A DNA stretch of 64,000 nucleotides from Streptomyces sp. NRRL F-5630. Its GTDB lineage: Bacteria; Actinomycetota; Actinomycetes; Streptomycetales; Streptomycetaceae. A model generated the notes under the pieces. The model was not told the DNA's origin. It worked only from the letters and a program-made list of their open reading frames with translations, and did no database searches. Made by a program: the position numbers and the translations under genes. The stretch is from positions 93,521 to 157,520 of the forward strand of contig NZ_JOGO01000002.1 in assembly GCF_000719475.1 (NCBI RefSeq). Reading direction: 5' to 3'. Positions 8,082 to 19,721 of this stretch are shown here, one piece after another (position 1 is the stretch's first letter; each line of letters begins with the position of its first letter).

Positions 8082-8568
8082 GCCGCAGCGCCGCCGCGCG
8101 GTCGGCCTCGTCGATGCCGCCGAGGACGTTGCTGTACCAGGGGCGGGCCGCCGCCGCGTCCTGCTGCTCGGGGCCCGCGCTCGCCGCGCCGGGGACGAGG
8201 GCGGTGTAGCCGGTCTCGCCGGGCAGGACGTAGTGGAGGCGCTCGCGGATGCGCTGGCGGGCGAAGGCGGGGTCCTGCCAGCGGGCCTTCTCGTCGCGCA
8301 GCCGCTCCACGTCCTCCTGGTGGGTCCTCAGCTCGCGCCGCAGCTCGGCGATCTCGTCGCGCTGGGCGATGTACTGCCGCATCGGGTAGGCGAGCGCGAC
8401 GATCAGCGCGCAGAGCACCAGGACGAGGATCGCGGCGCGCCCGGTGAGACGGGAACGGCGGGCCTGGCGGCGGGACTGGGAGCGGTAGACGCGGGCCGCC
8501 GTCTGCTCGCCGAGGACGCGCAGACGGGTCGCGGTCGAGAAGCGCTCGCCGTCGTTCTTCCGTGCCAT
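8077..8568 (-). CDS. divIC: Septum formation initiator, DivIC/FtsB family
   Basis: 163 residues in the DivIC/FtsB plan: a basic cytoplasmic N-terminus, one membrane helix (AAILVLVLCALIVALAYPM, about residues 44-62), then a coiled coil (IAQRDEIAELRRELRTHQEDVERLRDEKARW) and a short extracytoplasmic tail with RIRERLHYVLPGETGY. It joins the FtsL-FtsQ complex at the division septum. The start MARKNDGERF is preceded by a GGGAGA ribosome site; longer upstream reading is not favoured. Downstream of eno but separated from it by a hairpin. Confidence 0.88.
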   Translation of the reverse strand: MARKNDGERFSTATRLRVLGEQTAARVYRSQSRRQARRSRLTGRAAILVLVLCALIVALAYPMRQYIAQRDEIAELRRELRTHQEDVERLRDEKARWQDPAFARQRIRERLHYVLPGETGYTALVPGAASAGPEQQDAAAARPWYSNVLGGIDEADRAAALRR

Positions 8569-8631
8569 GACGGATCTCCCCCTCGTGCGGGTCTCGCGTG
8601 CCCTGCGCACCGGCGTACGGCACACACGCGT

Positions 8632-8670
8632 ACGCCCCCGCACACGGTACGGGACCGGGTGCGGGGGCGT
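8632..8670 (-). terminator. Terminator between eno and divIC
   Basis: A perfect 12-bp stem (ACGCCCCCGCAC with GTGCGGGGGCGT) and a 15-nt loop, 26 nt past the enolase stop. Confidence 0.75.
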
Positions 8671-8695
8671 GCGGAGGCTCAGCCCGTGGGGGCGC

Positions 8696-11400
<2,705 letters not shown>

Positions 11401-11479
11401 CGTCGGGGCCTCCCGGTGGGGAAGCGAGCACGACGTTAAGCAAGAAATCCGCAGAACTTCAAAGACGATCAGGGCGGTT

Positions 11480-11493
11480 GAGACTCATGTCTC
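11480..11493. promoter_or_regulatory. Short palindrome upstream of the riboswitch
   Basis: GAGAC-TCAT-GTCTC, a perfect 5-bp-arm palindrome between the riboswitch and the second Rpf gene, in the region where the rpfA promoter must lie. It may be a regulator site. Confidence 0.35.
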
Positions 11494-11510
11494 ACTCGAC
11501 CCCTACCGGA

Positions 11511-11551
11511 CAATAACGGACAGACGCGGTCAACCTCTTGTCCGGTTATTG
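11511..11551 (-). terminator. Hairpin overlapping the stop codon of the second Rpf gene
   Basis: CAATAACGGACA pairs with TGTCCGGTTATTG (one bulge) around a 16-nt loop. The TAA stop codon lies inside one arm, so the structure would form across the end of the reading frame. It is a probable terminator isolating the gene from the rpfA promoter region. Confidence 0.6.
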
Positions 11552-12553
11552 CCCTGAATCCGCACCAAGATCCAGGCTCTGGCCAGGAAGAATGAGGTCC
11601 GGGTCGTCGCCGATGATCTTCTTGTTCTGCTCGTAGAGCCCGGTCCAGCCGTCGGCCAGCTCGTGCGTCTCGGCGATGCTCCAGAGATTGTCCCCTTCGC
11701 GCACCTTGTACGCGTCCGCCGTGTCCGCCCCGTCCGCACCCTTCTGACCCTCTGTGTCCGTGGCCGCGTGGCGGCCTCCGGGAGCGGAGCGGTCGGCACC
11801 GGAGTCGCGGCTGCCGCCCGAAGTGGCGGAGGTCTCGTCGGAGGGGTCGCCGGCCGACCCGGAGGAGGACTCCGCGGTCTCGGAGGGCGAGGCGGAGGAG
11901 CCGGGCTTCGCGTGCTTGCCGCGGCTCTGCCCCGTGGCGCCGTCCTCGCTCGCGGTGCCCCGGCTCTTGCCCGAGGAACTCGCGGAGGCGTCGGAGGAGG
12001 GAGCGTCGGCGTCGGACGTCCGCGAGGCGGAGGGGTCCGCGCTCGCCGAGGACGAGGACGAGGACGAGGGCGAACCACTCTCCTCCTTGCCCTTCTTGTC
12101 CTGCTTGTCCGCCTGCGCCTTGCTCGTCTCCGTGGCGCTGGGCGTGTCCGAGGGGGCGGGCGTGGAGGACGTCGAGCCGTCCTCCACGGTCAGCCCGGCA
12201 CTCAGGGCGCAGCCGGGCCAGGCGGAGGGGCCCTGGGTCGCGAGGATGCGCTGGCCCACCTGTATCTGCTGGGCGGGCGTCGCCATGTCGGCACGGGGAG
12301 CGAGGTCGAGGCCGCCGTTGTCCTCCCACTCCTCCTCGGAGAGCTGGAGGCCGCCGTAGTAGTCGTTGCCCTTGTCGGCCGCCCAGTCACCGCCCGTCTC
12401 GCACTCGACGAGGCGGTCCCAGGACCCCTGGTCGGCGCTCGCGGTTCCCGCGCCCAGGAGGGGGATGGCGATGGCGGAGCCGGTGACCCCTGCCGCGATC
12501 ACAAGGGCCGGGGCTTGGCGGGGGCGTCGGTGGCGACCGTTCCCGGAGAGCAT
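11546..12553 (-). CDS. Secreted Rpf-like transglycosylase with long Ser-rich linker and LysM domain
   Basis: 335 residues. The signal peptide (APALVIAAGVTGSAIAIPLLGAGTASA) is followed by an Rpf-type domain (GSWDRLVECETGGDWAADKGNDYYGGLQLSEEEW) with catalytic Glu in CETGG, then about 150 residues of Ser/Ala/Asp/Glu-rich low-complexity linker and a LysM domain (YKVREGDNLWSIAETH...ILPGQSLDLG). Tandem rpf genes of this kind are known in Streptomyces. MLSGNGRHRR, with a GAAAGG site, is taken as the start. Confidence 0.9.
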   Translation of the reverse strand: MLSGNGRHRRPRQAPALVIAAGVTGSAIAIPLLGAGTASADQGSWDRLVECETGGDWAADKGNDYYGGLQLSEEEWEDNGGLDLAPRADMATPAQQIQVGQRILATQGPSAWPGCALSAGLTVEDGSTSSTPAPSDTPSATETSKAQADKQDKKGKEESGSPSSSSSSSASADPSASRTSDADAPSSDASASSSGKSRGTASEDGATGQSRGKHAKPGSSASPSETAESSSGSAGDPSDETSATSGGSRDSGADRSAPGGRHAATDTEGQKGADGADTADAYKVREGDNLWSIAETHELADGWTGLYEQNKKIIGDDPDLILPGQSLDLGADSGQ

Positions 12554-12655
12554 GCGGTGCCTTTCGCAAGCAGCTGAGGGGTCAGCTGGTGTGACAGATG
12601 ATCCGGACGTGAACGTAGCGGGATTCGAACGCCCGTCACAAGTCGATGCAGCCTC

Positions 12656-12673
12656 GATCACACAAAGATCACA
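12656..12673. promoter_or_regulatory. Direct repeat GATCACA upstream of the second Rpf gene
   Basis: GATCACA-N4-GATCACA, the copies 11 nt apart, so both lie on one face of the helix. It sits about 105 nt upstream of the start. The half-site resembles a Crp half-site (TGTGATC on the gene strand), but the two are direct rather than inverted. Confidence 0.4.
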
Positions 12674-12692
12674 TTATTGACGCGCGTTCAGT

Positions 12693-13997
12693 TCACGACT
12701 GCTCACATCCCTGTACAGAGGGGGTGAAACGGACGGGAAGGGTACGGAGGCCGCGCATGATGAGGCCGCCGCGCCAGCGCAGTTGTGCGGGGTCCGCGTC
12801 GAGCCCGAGGTCGGGGAGGCGGGTGAAGAGGTGGGCGAGCGCCGTCTTTCCCTCCAGGCGGGCGAGCGGGGCGCCGAGGCAGTAGTGGATGCCGTGGCCG
12901 TAGCCGAGGTGCTGGTTGTCGCGGCGCGTGAGGTCGAGCGTGGCGGGGGCGGGGAAGCGGGCGGGGTCGCGGTCGGCGGCGGCGAGGACGACGAGGACGG
13001 GGTCGCCGGAGCGGATGCGCCGGCCCGCCAGGTCGAAGGACTCGGTGGCGTAGCGCCAGGTGGCGAGTTCGACGGGGCCGTCGAAGCGGAGGAGTTCCTC
13101 GATGCCGGTGGTGAGGAGGGCATCGCCCCCGTCGGGCCCCGCGAGGGCGTCGTGGAGCGACGCGCGCTGACCGGGGTGCCGCAGGAGGGCGAAGGTGCCG
13201 TTGCCGATCAGGTTGACGGTCGTCTCGAAACCCGCGAAGAGAAGGATGAAGGCCATGGCGGCGGCCTCGTTCTCGGTGAGGTGCTCGCCGTCGTCGACCG
13301 CCTGGATGAGGGCCGAGATGAGGTCGTCACCGGGGTCGCGGCGCTTGCGGTGGATGAGTTCGGCGAGGTAGCCGCGCATCGTGCCGACGGCGCGCCCCAC
13401 TCCCCCGCGCGGGCCCTGCCCGTGGCGGATCATCATGCCCGCCCAGTCGCGGAAGTCGTCCTGGTCCTCGCGCGGGACGCCGAGCAGGTCGCAGATGGCG
13501 TAGATGGGGAGCGGGAAGGCGAACTCGTGGATGAGGTCCGCGCTGCCGCGCGCGGCGAAGCCGTCGATGAGCTGGTCCGTCAGCTCGGCGACGCGCGGGG
13601 CGAAGGCCGCGACGCGGCGCGGCGTGAACGCCTTGGAGACGAGGCGGCGCAGCCGGGTGTGGTCGGGCGGGTCGATGTTGAGCAGGTGCGTCATCAGCTC
13701 GGCCTTGCGCTCCCCGGGAATCCCGGTCTTCCCCCGCGCCCCCGCGCCCTCCGCGTGATGCGCCGGGTTCTTCGAGAGCCGGGGCTCGGCGAGCGCCCGC
13801 CGCGCGTCCTCGTACCGCGTCACGAGCCATGCCTCGACGCCGCTGGGCAGGCGGGTCCAGGTGAGGGGCTCGTGCTCGCGCAGCCAGGCGTAGGAGGGGT
13901 AGGGGTCGGCGGCGAAGGCGCGGGAGAAGAGGGCGGGGGCGTGCGGCTCGGGGGCGTCGGCGGCAAGGGGCGTACGGGGGGCGTGGGGACACGGCAT
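12693..13997 (-). CDS. Cytochrome P450
   Basis: 434 residues of a soluble bacterial P450. The I-helix oxygen motif LFAGFETTVN, the K-helix ExxR (EELLR), and the heme-binding loop GYGHGIHYCLGAPLARLEG with its cysteine ligand are all present. No ferredoxin or reductase gene adjoins it and no biosynthetic cluster is visible, so the substrate is unknown. A -10-like TACGGT on the gene strand is followed by exactly 6 nt and ATG (MPCPHAPRTP), so the transcript may be leaderless. Confidence 0.92.
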   Translation of the reverse strand: MPCPHAPRTPLAADAPEPHAPALFSRAFAADPYPSYAWLREHEPLTWTRLPSGVEAWLVTRYEDARRALAEPRLSKNPAHHAEGAGARGKTGIPGERKAELMTHLLNIDPPDHTRLRRLVSKAFTPRRVAAFAPRVAELTDQLIDGFAARGSADLIHEFAFPLPIYAICDLLGVPREDQDDFRDWAGMMIRHGQGPRGGVGRAVGTMRGYLAELIHRKRRDPGDDLISALIQAVDDGEHLTENEAAAMAFILLFAGFETTVNLIGNGTFALLRHPGQRASLHDALAGPDGGDALLTTGIEELLRFDGPVELATWRYATESFDLAGRRIRSGDPVLVVLAAADRDPARFPAPATLDLTRRDNQHLGYGHGIHYCLGAPLARLEGKTALAHLFTRLPDLGLDADPAQLRWRGGLIMRGLRTLPVRFTPSVQGCEQS

Positions 13998-14212
13998 ACC
14001 GAGACCGTAACGGGGGCCGGGCGGTGCTCGGCGGGGGCGGTGCGCCGCCCGGCGGGGGCGCCCTTCGCGGGACTCCCCCGGGCGACGTCTCGCCCCGCCG
14101 ACCCGCTGCCGACGACCGCCCACCGCCGCCCACCAGGGCGGACTCCGAACCGGCGGCGCGACTATCGGCCCGCCCCCTTGACCCCCTCCCCGCCCCGCCG
14201 AAGAATGCCGCC

Positions 14213-14224
14213 GACAACGTTGTC
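14213..14224. promoter_or_regulatory. LacI-type operator palindrome before the mannosidase
   Basis: GACAACGTTGTC is a perfect 12-bp palindrome with the central CG typical of LacI-family operators. It lies 25 nt upstream of the start codon, where a bound repressor would block transcription. No LacI gene is in the window. Confidence 0.65.
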
Positions 14225-14249
14225 TCAGTGGCTGGAGGGCATCCCCCAC

Positions 14250-16619
14250 ATGTCATGGCCTCATCGTCTCCGCAGGCGGGGCGCGGTCGCGCTGCTCGCC
14301 GGAACGCTCGTGGGCGGTGTGCTGCTCGCGCCCCCCGCGCAGGCGGCCGCCGGGCACGCGCCGGGGCGGGACCGCCTCACCGACCTGGTCAATCCCTTCA
14401 TCGGCACCGAGAACGAGGGGAACACCTACCCCGGCGCGGCGGTGCCCTTCGGCATGGTGCAGCTCTCCCCGGACACCGGTCACACGACCGGCTACGACTA
14501 CCGGCAGGACCACATCAGGGGCCTGAGCCTGACCCACATCTCGGGCGTTGGCTGCGGCCTCGGCGGCGATCTGCCCGTCCTGCCCACGACCGGGGACATC
14601 ACCGAGACGGACGACGCGAAGTACGCCTCCGCCTACAGCCACGACGACGAGGAGGCCCACCCCGGGTACTACCGCGTCGGTCTCCGGACGTACGGCGTGC
14701 GGGCCGAGGTGACCGCGACCGAGCGGACCGGGAAGCAGCGGTACACCTTCCCGGCGACGGACAAGGCGAACGTCCTGCTCAACGCCGGTCAGTCGCTGCA
14801 CCGGACGGTCTCCACGACGGTGGAGGTCCTCGACTCCCGCACGGTGCGCACCGCCATCACCGGCCGCGGCTTCTGCCAGGACACGGTGCCGTACACCGTC
14901 TACACGATCACGCGCTTCGACCGGCCCTTCACGTCCTACGGCACGTGGAAGGACGGCAAGGTGACCGCCGGTTCGGCGTCCTCGGCCGCGAAGGAGGGCG
15001 GCAACGGCGCCTACGTACGGTTCGACACCCGTGAGGACCGCACGGTGGAGGCGACGACCGCCCTGTCGTACGTGGACGCGGCGGGCGCGGCCCGCAACCT
15101 GGAGGCGGAGGGCGGGGGTTCCTTCGACCGGGCGCGCGGCGCGGCGGACGCGGCGTGGGAGAAGCGGCTCCGCACGGTCGCGGCGCGGGGCGGTGACGAG
15201 ACGCTGCGCCGCACCTTCTACTCCTCGCTCTACCGGTCCTTCCTCGCCCCGAACCTGGGCGGCGACGTGGACGGCCGCTACACCGGGTGGGACCAGAAGA
15301 AGCACCGCGCCGAGGGCTTCACGTACTACCAGAACTGGTCGCTGTGGGACACGTACCGCACGCAGACCCAGCTCCTCTCGCTGCTCGCCCCGCACGAGGC
15401 GCGGGACATGGCGCTGTCGGTGCTGCGCGTCGAGAAGGAGAGCGGCTGGCTGCCCAAGTGGGGGTACGGGACGGTCGAGACGAACATCATGACCGGTGAC
15501 CCGGTCACCCCGTTCCTGACCAACGCCTACCAGCAGGGGCTGCTCAAGGGCCACGAGGAAGAGGCGTACCGGGCGCTCAGGAAGAACGCGGACGGGGTGC
15601 CGCCCACAGACTCGCCCGCCGTCGGCCGCGAGGCCAACGCCGCGTACCTGAAGGATGGTTACGCGCCGTACATCAAGGGCCGTCCGCACGCCAAGCCTGG
15701 TGACTCGGACTTCGACCACGGGGGTTCGGCGACCCTCGAATACGCCTTGGCGGACGGCATGCTGAGCCGGATGGCGAAGGACCTCGGGCACGACGCGGAC
15801 GCGCGCCGCTACGCCGCGCGCGCCCAGAACTACCGCAAGATCTTCGACCCCTCCACCGGCTTCTTCCGTTCCCGGGACGCCTCGGGCGCCTTCGCGGGGC
15901 CCGCCGACCCGGCGCGCAGCGAGGGCTTCCACGAGGGCACCGCGTGGCAGTACCAGTGGATGGTGCCGCAGGACCTGCCCGGCATGATCGGCCTGATCGG
16001 CGGCCGGGACGCGGCGCGGCAGCGGCTCGACTCCTTCTTCGCCTACGACCAGCTCGTGGCCGACCCGGCGAAGACGGCCCGCGAGGTGTGGGTCAACGGC
16101 CCGTACGACTACTACAACGCGGACAAGTACAACCCGCAGAACGAGCCCGACCTGATCGCCCCGTACACGTATCTGTCCACGGGGCAGCCGTGGAAGACCA
16201 CCGACGTGGTGCACGCGGCGCTCACCCTGTTCACCGACACCCCGACCGGCATGACCGGCAACGACGACCTCGGCACGATGTCGGCCTGGATGGTGCTCTC
16301 GGCGATCGGCGTGTACCCGGTGCAGCCGGGGACCGCCACGTGGAGCCTGTCGACGCCGGTCTTCGACCGGGTCGATCTCAGGCTGGACAAGCGCTATTAC
16401 CCGGCGGGCCGCTTCACGATCACCGCGCCGGGCACGTCGGCGCAGCAGCGGTACACGCGGTCCGTGCGGCTCGACGGCAGGGCGTGGGACCGCACGTACC
16501 TGACGACGGAGGACCTGCGCGAGGGACGGCGGCTCGACTTCGCGGTGGGCACCGAGCCCTCGGCGTGGGGAACGGCGGCCAGCGACGCACCACCGGCCGT
16601 GACGCCCTCCCAGCCGTAG
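14250..16619 (+). CDS. Secreted glycoside hydrolase family 92 alpha-mannosidase
   Basis: 789 residues. The N-terminal signal peptide has an RRR stretch, a hydrophobic core and an AQA cleavage site. GH92 signatures follow: VNPFIGTENEGNTYPGAAVPFGMVQLSPD, HISGVGC, FYSSLYRSFLAPN, SLWDTYRTQTQLL, FHEGTAWQYQWMVPQD and TGNDDLGTMSAWMVLSAIGVYP. These calcium-dependent exo-mannosidases cut alpha-linked mannose from glycans outside the cell. The start MSWPHRLRRR follows GGAGGG. Family members usually have AWY where this one has AWM. Confidence 0.92.
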   Translation: MSWPHRLRRRGAVALLAGTLVGGVLLAPPAQAAAGHAPGRDRLTDLVNPFIGTENEGNTYPGAAVPFGMVQLSPDTGHTTGYDYRQDHIRGLSLTHISGVGCGLGGDLPVLPTTGDITETDDAKYASAYSHDDEEAHPGYYRVGLRTYGVRAEVTATERTGKQRYTFPATDKANVLLNAGQSLHRTVSTTVEVLDSRTVRTAITGRGFCQDTVPYTVYTITRFDRPFTSYGTWKDGKVTAGSASSAAKEGGNGAYVRFDTREDRTVEATTALSYVDAAGAARNLEAEGGGSFDRARGAADAAWEKRLRTVAARGGDETLRRTFYSSLYRSFLAPNLGGDVDGRYTGWDQKKHRAEGFTYYQNWSLWDTYRTQTQLLSLLAPHEARDMALSVLRVEKESGWLPKWGYGTVETNIMTGDPVTPFLTNAYQQGLLKGHEEEAYRALRKNADGVPPTDSPAVGREANAAYLKDGYAPYIKGRPHAKPGDSDFDHGGSATLEYALADGMLSRMAKDLGHDADARRYAARAQNYRKIFDPSTGFFRSRDASGAFAGPADPARSEGFHEGTAWQYQWMVPQDLPGMIGLIGGRDAARQRLDSFFAYDQLVADPAKTAREVWVNGPYDYYNADKYNPQNEPDLIAPYTYLSTGQPWKTTDVVHAALTLFTDTPTGMTGNDDLGTMSAWMVLSAIGVYPVQPGTATWSLSTPVFDRVDLRLDKRYYPAGRFTITAPGTSAQQRYTRSVRLDGRAWDRTYLTTEDLREGRRLDFAVGTEPSAWGTAASDAPPAVTPSQP

Positions 16620-16633
16620 CGGCGGCAGGGACG

Positions 16634-16682
16634 GCACGGGGGCGGGTCCACCGGCAGCGCGCCGGTGGACCCGCCCCCGTGC
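16634..16682. terminator. Bidirectional terminator, 22-bp perfect stem
   Basis: A perfect 22-bp inverted repeat (arms 16634-16655 and 16661-16682, loop AGCGC) between the convergent mannosidase and MazG genes. Confidence 0.92.
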
Positions 16683-16689
16683 GTTCGTC

Positions 16690-17745
16690 CTACTCCTCCT
16701 CCGCCGCCTCCTCGTCCGCGCTCCCCTTCGCCGTCTCCGCCCGGCGGATCGCGTCGCGGTAGGCGCGGGCGGAGGCGCGCAGGGACGCCTCGGGATCGAC
16801 ACCCGCCGCCTCGGCGCGGGCGGCGAGGGCGAGGAGGGCGGGGCCCCAGTCGGCGCCCGGCTCGGGCACGGGGACCGGGAGTCCCGCCGTACGGGCGCGG
16901 GCCGCGAGCTTCGCGGCGAGGGAGAGGGCGGGCTGCGCGAGCGGGATGCCCTCGGTGACGGAGGCGCGCTGCTTCTCGTCGGCCTTGGCGGCGAGCCACA
17001 GCGTGCGGACCTCGTCGGGCGTCTCGGCGCTCTCGTCGCCGAAGACGTGCGGGTGGCGGCGGATCAGCTTCTCGACGAGCGCGCCCGCGACGTCGTCGAT
17101 CGAGAAGGGGTCCTCGGTGTCGTCCTCGGCGATACGGGAGTGGAAGACGACCTGGAGCAGGACGTCCCCCAGTTCCTCGCGCAGCTCGTGCCGGTCCCCG
17201 TCCTCGATCGCCTCGACGAGTTCGTAGACCTCTTCGAGCGCGTACTTCGCGAGGCCCTCGTGCGTCTGACGGCTCGACCAGGGGCAGTCGAGGCGGATGT
17301 GGTCCATGACCTGCACGAGGTCGATGAGGCGGGCGCCGGGGAGGTCGTAGGAGGCGGGCAGCAGCTCCAGCTCGGGCATGGCGTGCCGCCCGGAGCCCGC
17401 GAGCGCGGCGAGGCGGTCGGTGAGCTTGTGCTCGTCGGCGCCCTCGCCCGCCACGACGACGACCGTCGATCCGTCCGCGCAGGCCGCGACGAGCTCCTCG
17501 GCGGCGGGCACGGAGGACTCGACGGAGACCCCGGCCTCGCGCAGGTACGGGAGCTGCGGGTGCTCCGGGTCCGCGCACAGCACGCGGGCCGCGCCGCGCA
17601 GGGTCTGCCAGGCGCGCCAGGACAGCAGCCCTGGCGCGACCCGGTGACTCGTGGTCAGCAGGACGATGCGGCCGGTGCCCTTGCTGTTCCCGGGGCTGTC
17701 GGGGCGGTCTTCCGGGCCGTTTCCGTGGCTGGTTTCGTTCACCAC
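16690..17745 (-). CDS. mazG: Nucleoside triphosphate pyrophosphohydrolase, MazG family
   Basis: 351 residues. The C-terminal half has the MazG fold with the acidic metal-binding clusters (LEEVYELVEAIED, then LREELGDVLLQVVFHSRIAEDD), preceded by CPWSSRQTHEGLAKYALEE. The N-terminal half resembles a degenerate tetrapyrrole-methylase-like domain, an arrangement found in actinomycete MazG. It is thought to clear non-canonical NTPs. It begins with two successive GTG codons, either of which could be used. Confidence 0.9.
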   Translation of the reverse strand: MVNETSHGNGPEDRPDSPGNSKGTGRIVLLTTSHRVAPGLLSWRAWQTLRGAARVLCADPEHPQLPYLREAGVSVESSVPAAEELVAACADGSTVVVVAGEGADEHKLTDRLAALAGSGRHAMPELELLPASYDLPGARLIDLVQVMDHIRLDCPWSSRQTHEGLAKYALEEVYELVEAIEDGDRHELREELGDVLLQVVFHSRIAEDDTEDPFSIDDVAGALVEKLIRRHPHVFGDESAETPDEVRTLWLAAKADEKQRASVTEGIPLAQPALSLAAKLAARARTAGLPVPVPEPGADWGPALLALAARAEAAGVDPEASLRASARAYRDAIRRAETAKGSADEEAAEEE

Positions 17746-17778
17746 GGCAACGTAACCCAGGCGGGGCCGCGTCCTCCG

Positions 17779-18483
17779 TCAGCCCTGCCCCGTTTCGGCG
17801 CCGGTCCCGGCGTCGGCACCCGCGCCGGCGCCCGCCGCCTCGCCCGCCGGGGCGCGGCTCACGTCGCGCAGCCACCCCGGGTGGGCGTCGGCGCGCGTGG
17901 CCTTGGCGGCGTCCCACGTGCCGTAGCGCGGGTTGAGGCCGACCTTGAGCTTCTTCGCGGTCGCGGCGAGCGCCTTGTCGACGGTCGCCTTGCCGTCGGG
18001 GCTCGACGGGTCGGCGCCGAGTGCCGCGTACAGCTTCTGCTCGGCGATGTTCTCGCGCAGGGCGTCGTCGAGACGGGACGGCGGGACGCCGTACCGGGTG
18101 AGCCACTCGACCTTGAGGCCCTGCTCGCCGCCCGCCTGCTGGGTGAGCTGGGCGCGGGCGCTCTGGACCTCCGCGCGGCTGACGCTGACGCCCTTGTCGG
18201 CGGCGGCGCGGGCGACGACGCGGTCGCGCACCATGCCCTGGAGCGTGGGCCGGGCGAGGCTGCCGCTGCCCGAGATGATGCGCTCGGAGGTCTGCGCGTC
18301 GGAGCTGAGTTCCCTGACGGCGTCGTGGAGTTCACCGACGCGGTGCTGAAGCTGCGCCTCGGTGATCCGGCTGCCCCCCACGACGGCGGCGGCGCCGGGG
18401 TGCGCAGTGCCGCCGCAGGCGCTCAGCAGGGGCGCGGCGACGAGGGCGAGGGCGGACAGGGTGAGAGTGGTGCGGCGGTGCAA
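17779..18483 (-). CDS. SurA-like N-terminal domain lipoprotein
   Basis: 234 residues starting at a TTG that follows a GGGAGG site. A lipoprotein signal peptide ends in the lipobox LSAC-GG, and the mature part begins with a SurA_N pattern (AAVVGGSRITEAQLQHRVGELHD), helices, and no visible PPIase domain. It is probably a membrane-anchored extracytoplasmic chaperone-like protein. The C-terminal 25 residues are Gly/Ala-rich. It is located just upstream of mazG with a 33-bp gap, suggesting co-transcription. Confidence 0.8.
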   Translation of the reverse strand: MHRRTTLTLSALALVAAPLLSACGGTAHPGAAAVVGGSRITEAQLQHRVGELHDAVRELSSDAQTSERIISGSGSLARPTLQGMVRDRVVARAAADKGVSVSRAEVQSARAQLTQQAGGEQGLKVEWLTRYGVPPSRLDDALRENIAEQKLYAALGADPSSPDGKATVDKALAATAKKLKVGLNPRYGTWDAAKATRADAHPGWLRDVSRAPAGEAAGAGAGADAGTGAETGQG

Positions 18484-18659
18484 GGTGGGCCTCCCTGCGA
18501 GCAGTTTGTGCGTCGATGCACAAAGTCCGGGGTCGATCGTAGGAGGTGGCCGGGCGGAGGGCCACCACCTGGGAGCAACGAGTCGGGGCGGGGAGGCGGT
18601 ACGGGGGCCTTCGGGGCGGTACGGAACCGTGCGGGGCCGGGGGGCGTCACGGGGCGGGG

Positions 18660-18708
18660 GCGTCACGGGGCGGGCGCCGTGCCGCGCACCGCACCCGCCC
18701 CGTGACGC
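18660..18708 (-). terminator. Terminator after the HNH nuclease
   Basis: GCGTCACGGGGCGGG (18660-18674) pairs perfectly with CCCGCCCCGTGACGC (18694-18708). A second copy of the left arm lies immediately before it, so alternative hairpins could form. Nearby AGCGCGACCGGTCC is repeated at 18726 and 18743. Confidence 0.75.
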
Positions 18709-18772
18709 CGCGCCGTGGGCCCGTCAGCGCGACCGGTCCCTGAGCGCGACCGGTCCGTCCCAGGCGCTGCCG

Positions 18773-19522
18773 TCACTTCGCCCGGAAGCGCTCCGGGGCC
18801 TTCGTCGGGGCCGTGCCCTCCGGGAGTTTCTGGTCCGGGCAGGTAGCGAGGACCTTCTTCATCGCGGCCTTCTCGGCGGACGTGACCCAGAGGCCGTACT
18901 TCGCCTTCACCGCGACCTGGCCCGCCACGTACGTGCAGCGGTAGCCCTTGTTCGCCGGGAGCCAGGTCGCCGTGTCGCCGTCGCCCTTGCTGCGGTTGGG
19001 ACCGGCGCTCACGGCGAGGAGGTTGAGGGGGTCGTTGGCGAGAGCGATCCGCTTGCTCGGATCCCACTTCGACGCGCCCTTCTGCCAGGCGTCCGAGAGC
19101 GAGACGAGGTGGTCGATGTCTATCTTGCTCGCGCCGCGCGTGAAGCGGATGTCGTCGCCGGAGTAGGGGTCGTCGTTGAGCACGCCGCTCGCGATGACGC
19201 AGTCCCCCGACTTGAACTTCACGTCCTTCAGGTCGCGCTTGAGGATGTCGTTGCGGGTGTCGCAGTGGTTGGAGTCCGTGTCGGCCCACGCGGACCCGAA
19301 CTTGTCGCGGTCGTAACCGGTCTTGGGGGAGCGCCCCTTGACCGTGAGCCCGTCGACGGCCTTGAGCGCCGAGCCCTCCGCGCCCTGCGCGGGCTTGCTC
19401 GCCTCCCCGCCGGCCCCGCCGGAGACCTCGACGTCCTTGCACCCCGCCGCACCGAGCAACAGCCCGCCCAGCGCCACCGCGCCCACCACTCCGCTCGCGC
19501 CCCGCCGTGCCCCGTACCGCAT
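18773..19522 (-). CDS. Exported HNH endonuclease, DUF1524/GmrSD C-terminal type
   Basis: 249 residues. A signal sequence ends in LLLGAAGC, an imperfect lipobox, so the protein is secreted or lipid-anchored. The nuclease core shows the HNH-type pattern KIDIDHLVSLSDAW, ANDPLNLLAVSAGPNRSKGDGDTATWLP and a final CTYV. It would act outside the cell, perhaps for nucleotide scavenging. MRYGARRGA follows a GGGAGGGG site. Divergent from the VOC gene across a repeated element. Confidence 0.85.
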   Translation of the reverse strand: MRYGARRGASGVVGAVALGGLLLGAAGCKDVEVSGGAGGEASKPAQGAEGSALKAVDGLTVKGRSPKTGYDRDKFGSAWADTDSNHCDTRNDILKRDLKDVKFKSGDCVIASGVLNDDPYSGDDIRFTRGASKIDIDHLVSLSDAWQKGASKWDPSKRIALANDPLNLLAVSAGPNRSKGDGDTATWLPANKGYRCTYVAGQVAVKAKYGLWVTSAEKAAMKKVLATCPDQKLPEGTAPTKAPERFRAK

Positions 19523-19629
19523 CTCGCCACCCCTCCCACGCGGCCGGTCCCTCCGGCCACCCCCACTGTCTACCCGGGCCCCACCACGGGCTACCGCGCG
19601 GGGTGGCGTACGCCCGGGGGCGCGGGACT

Positions 19630-19714
19630 GCGTCCGGCGTGCCGAGAGCATGCACCAGACGCCGCGGGGCTCGCCCTCCGGGCGACGGAGGGACTTCGCT
19701 GACACGGCCTAGGG
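19630..19714. repeat. Half copy of a palindromic repeat element
   Basis: The stretch from GCCGAGAGCATGCACCAGACGCC to the terminal CCTAGGG matches the right half of the 180-bp palindrome at 35220-35398 (GCCGAGAGCACGCACCGGACGCC ... CCTAG) with scattered changes. The end of the repeat supplies the TAGGGT in front of the VOC gene. Confidence 0.6.
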
Positions 19715-19721
19715 TCGGCCC

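Noticed and set aside
12693..16619. Biosynthetic cluster around the P450
   Set aside because: No polyketide, peptide, terpene or redox-partner genes nearby; the neighbours are cell-wall and glycan hydrolases.
14253..16802. Long minus-strand open frame opposite the GH92 mannosidase
   Set aside because: Antisense shadow of a clearly recognisable enzyme; no motifs.
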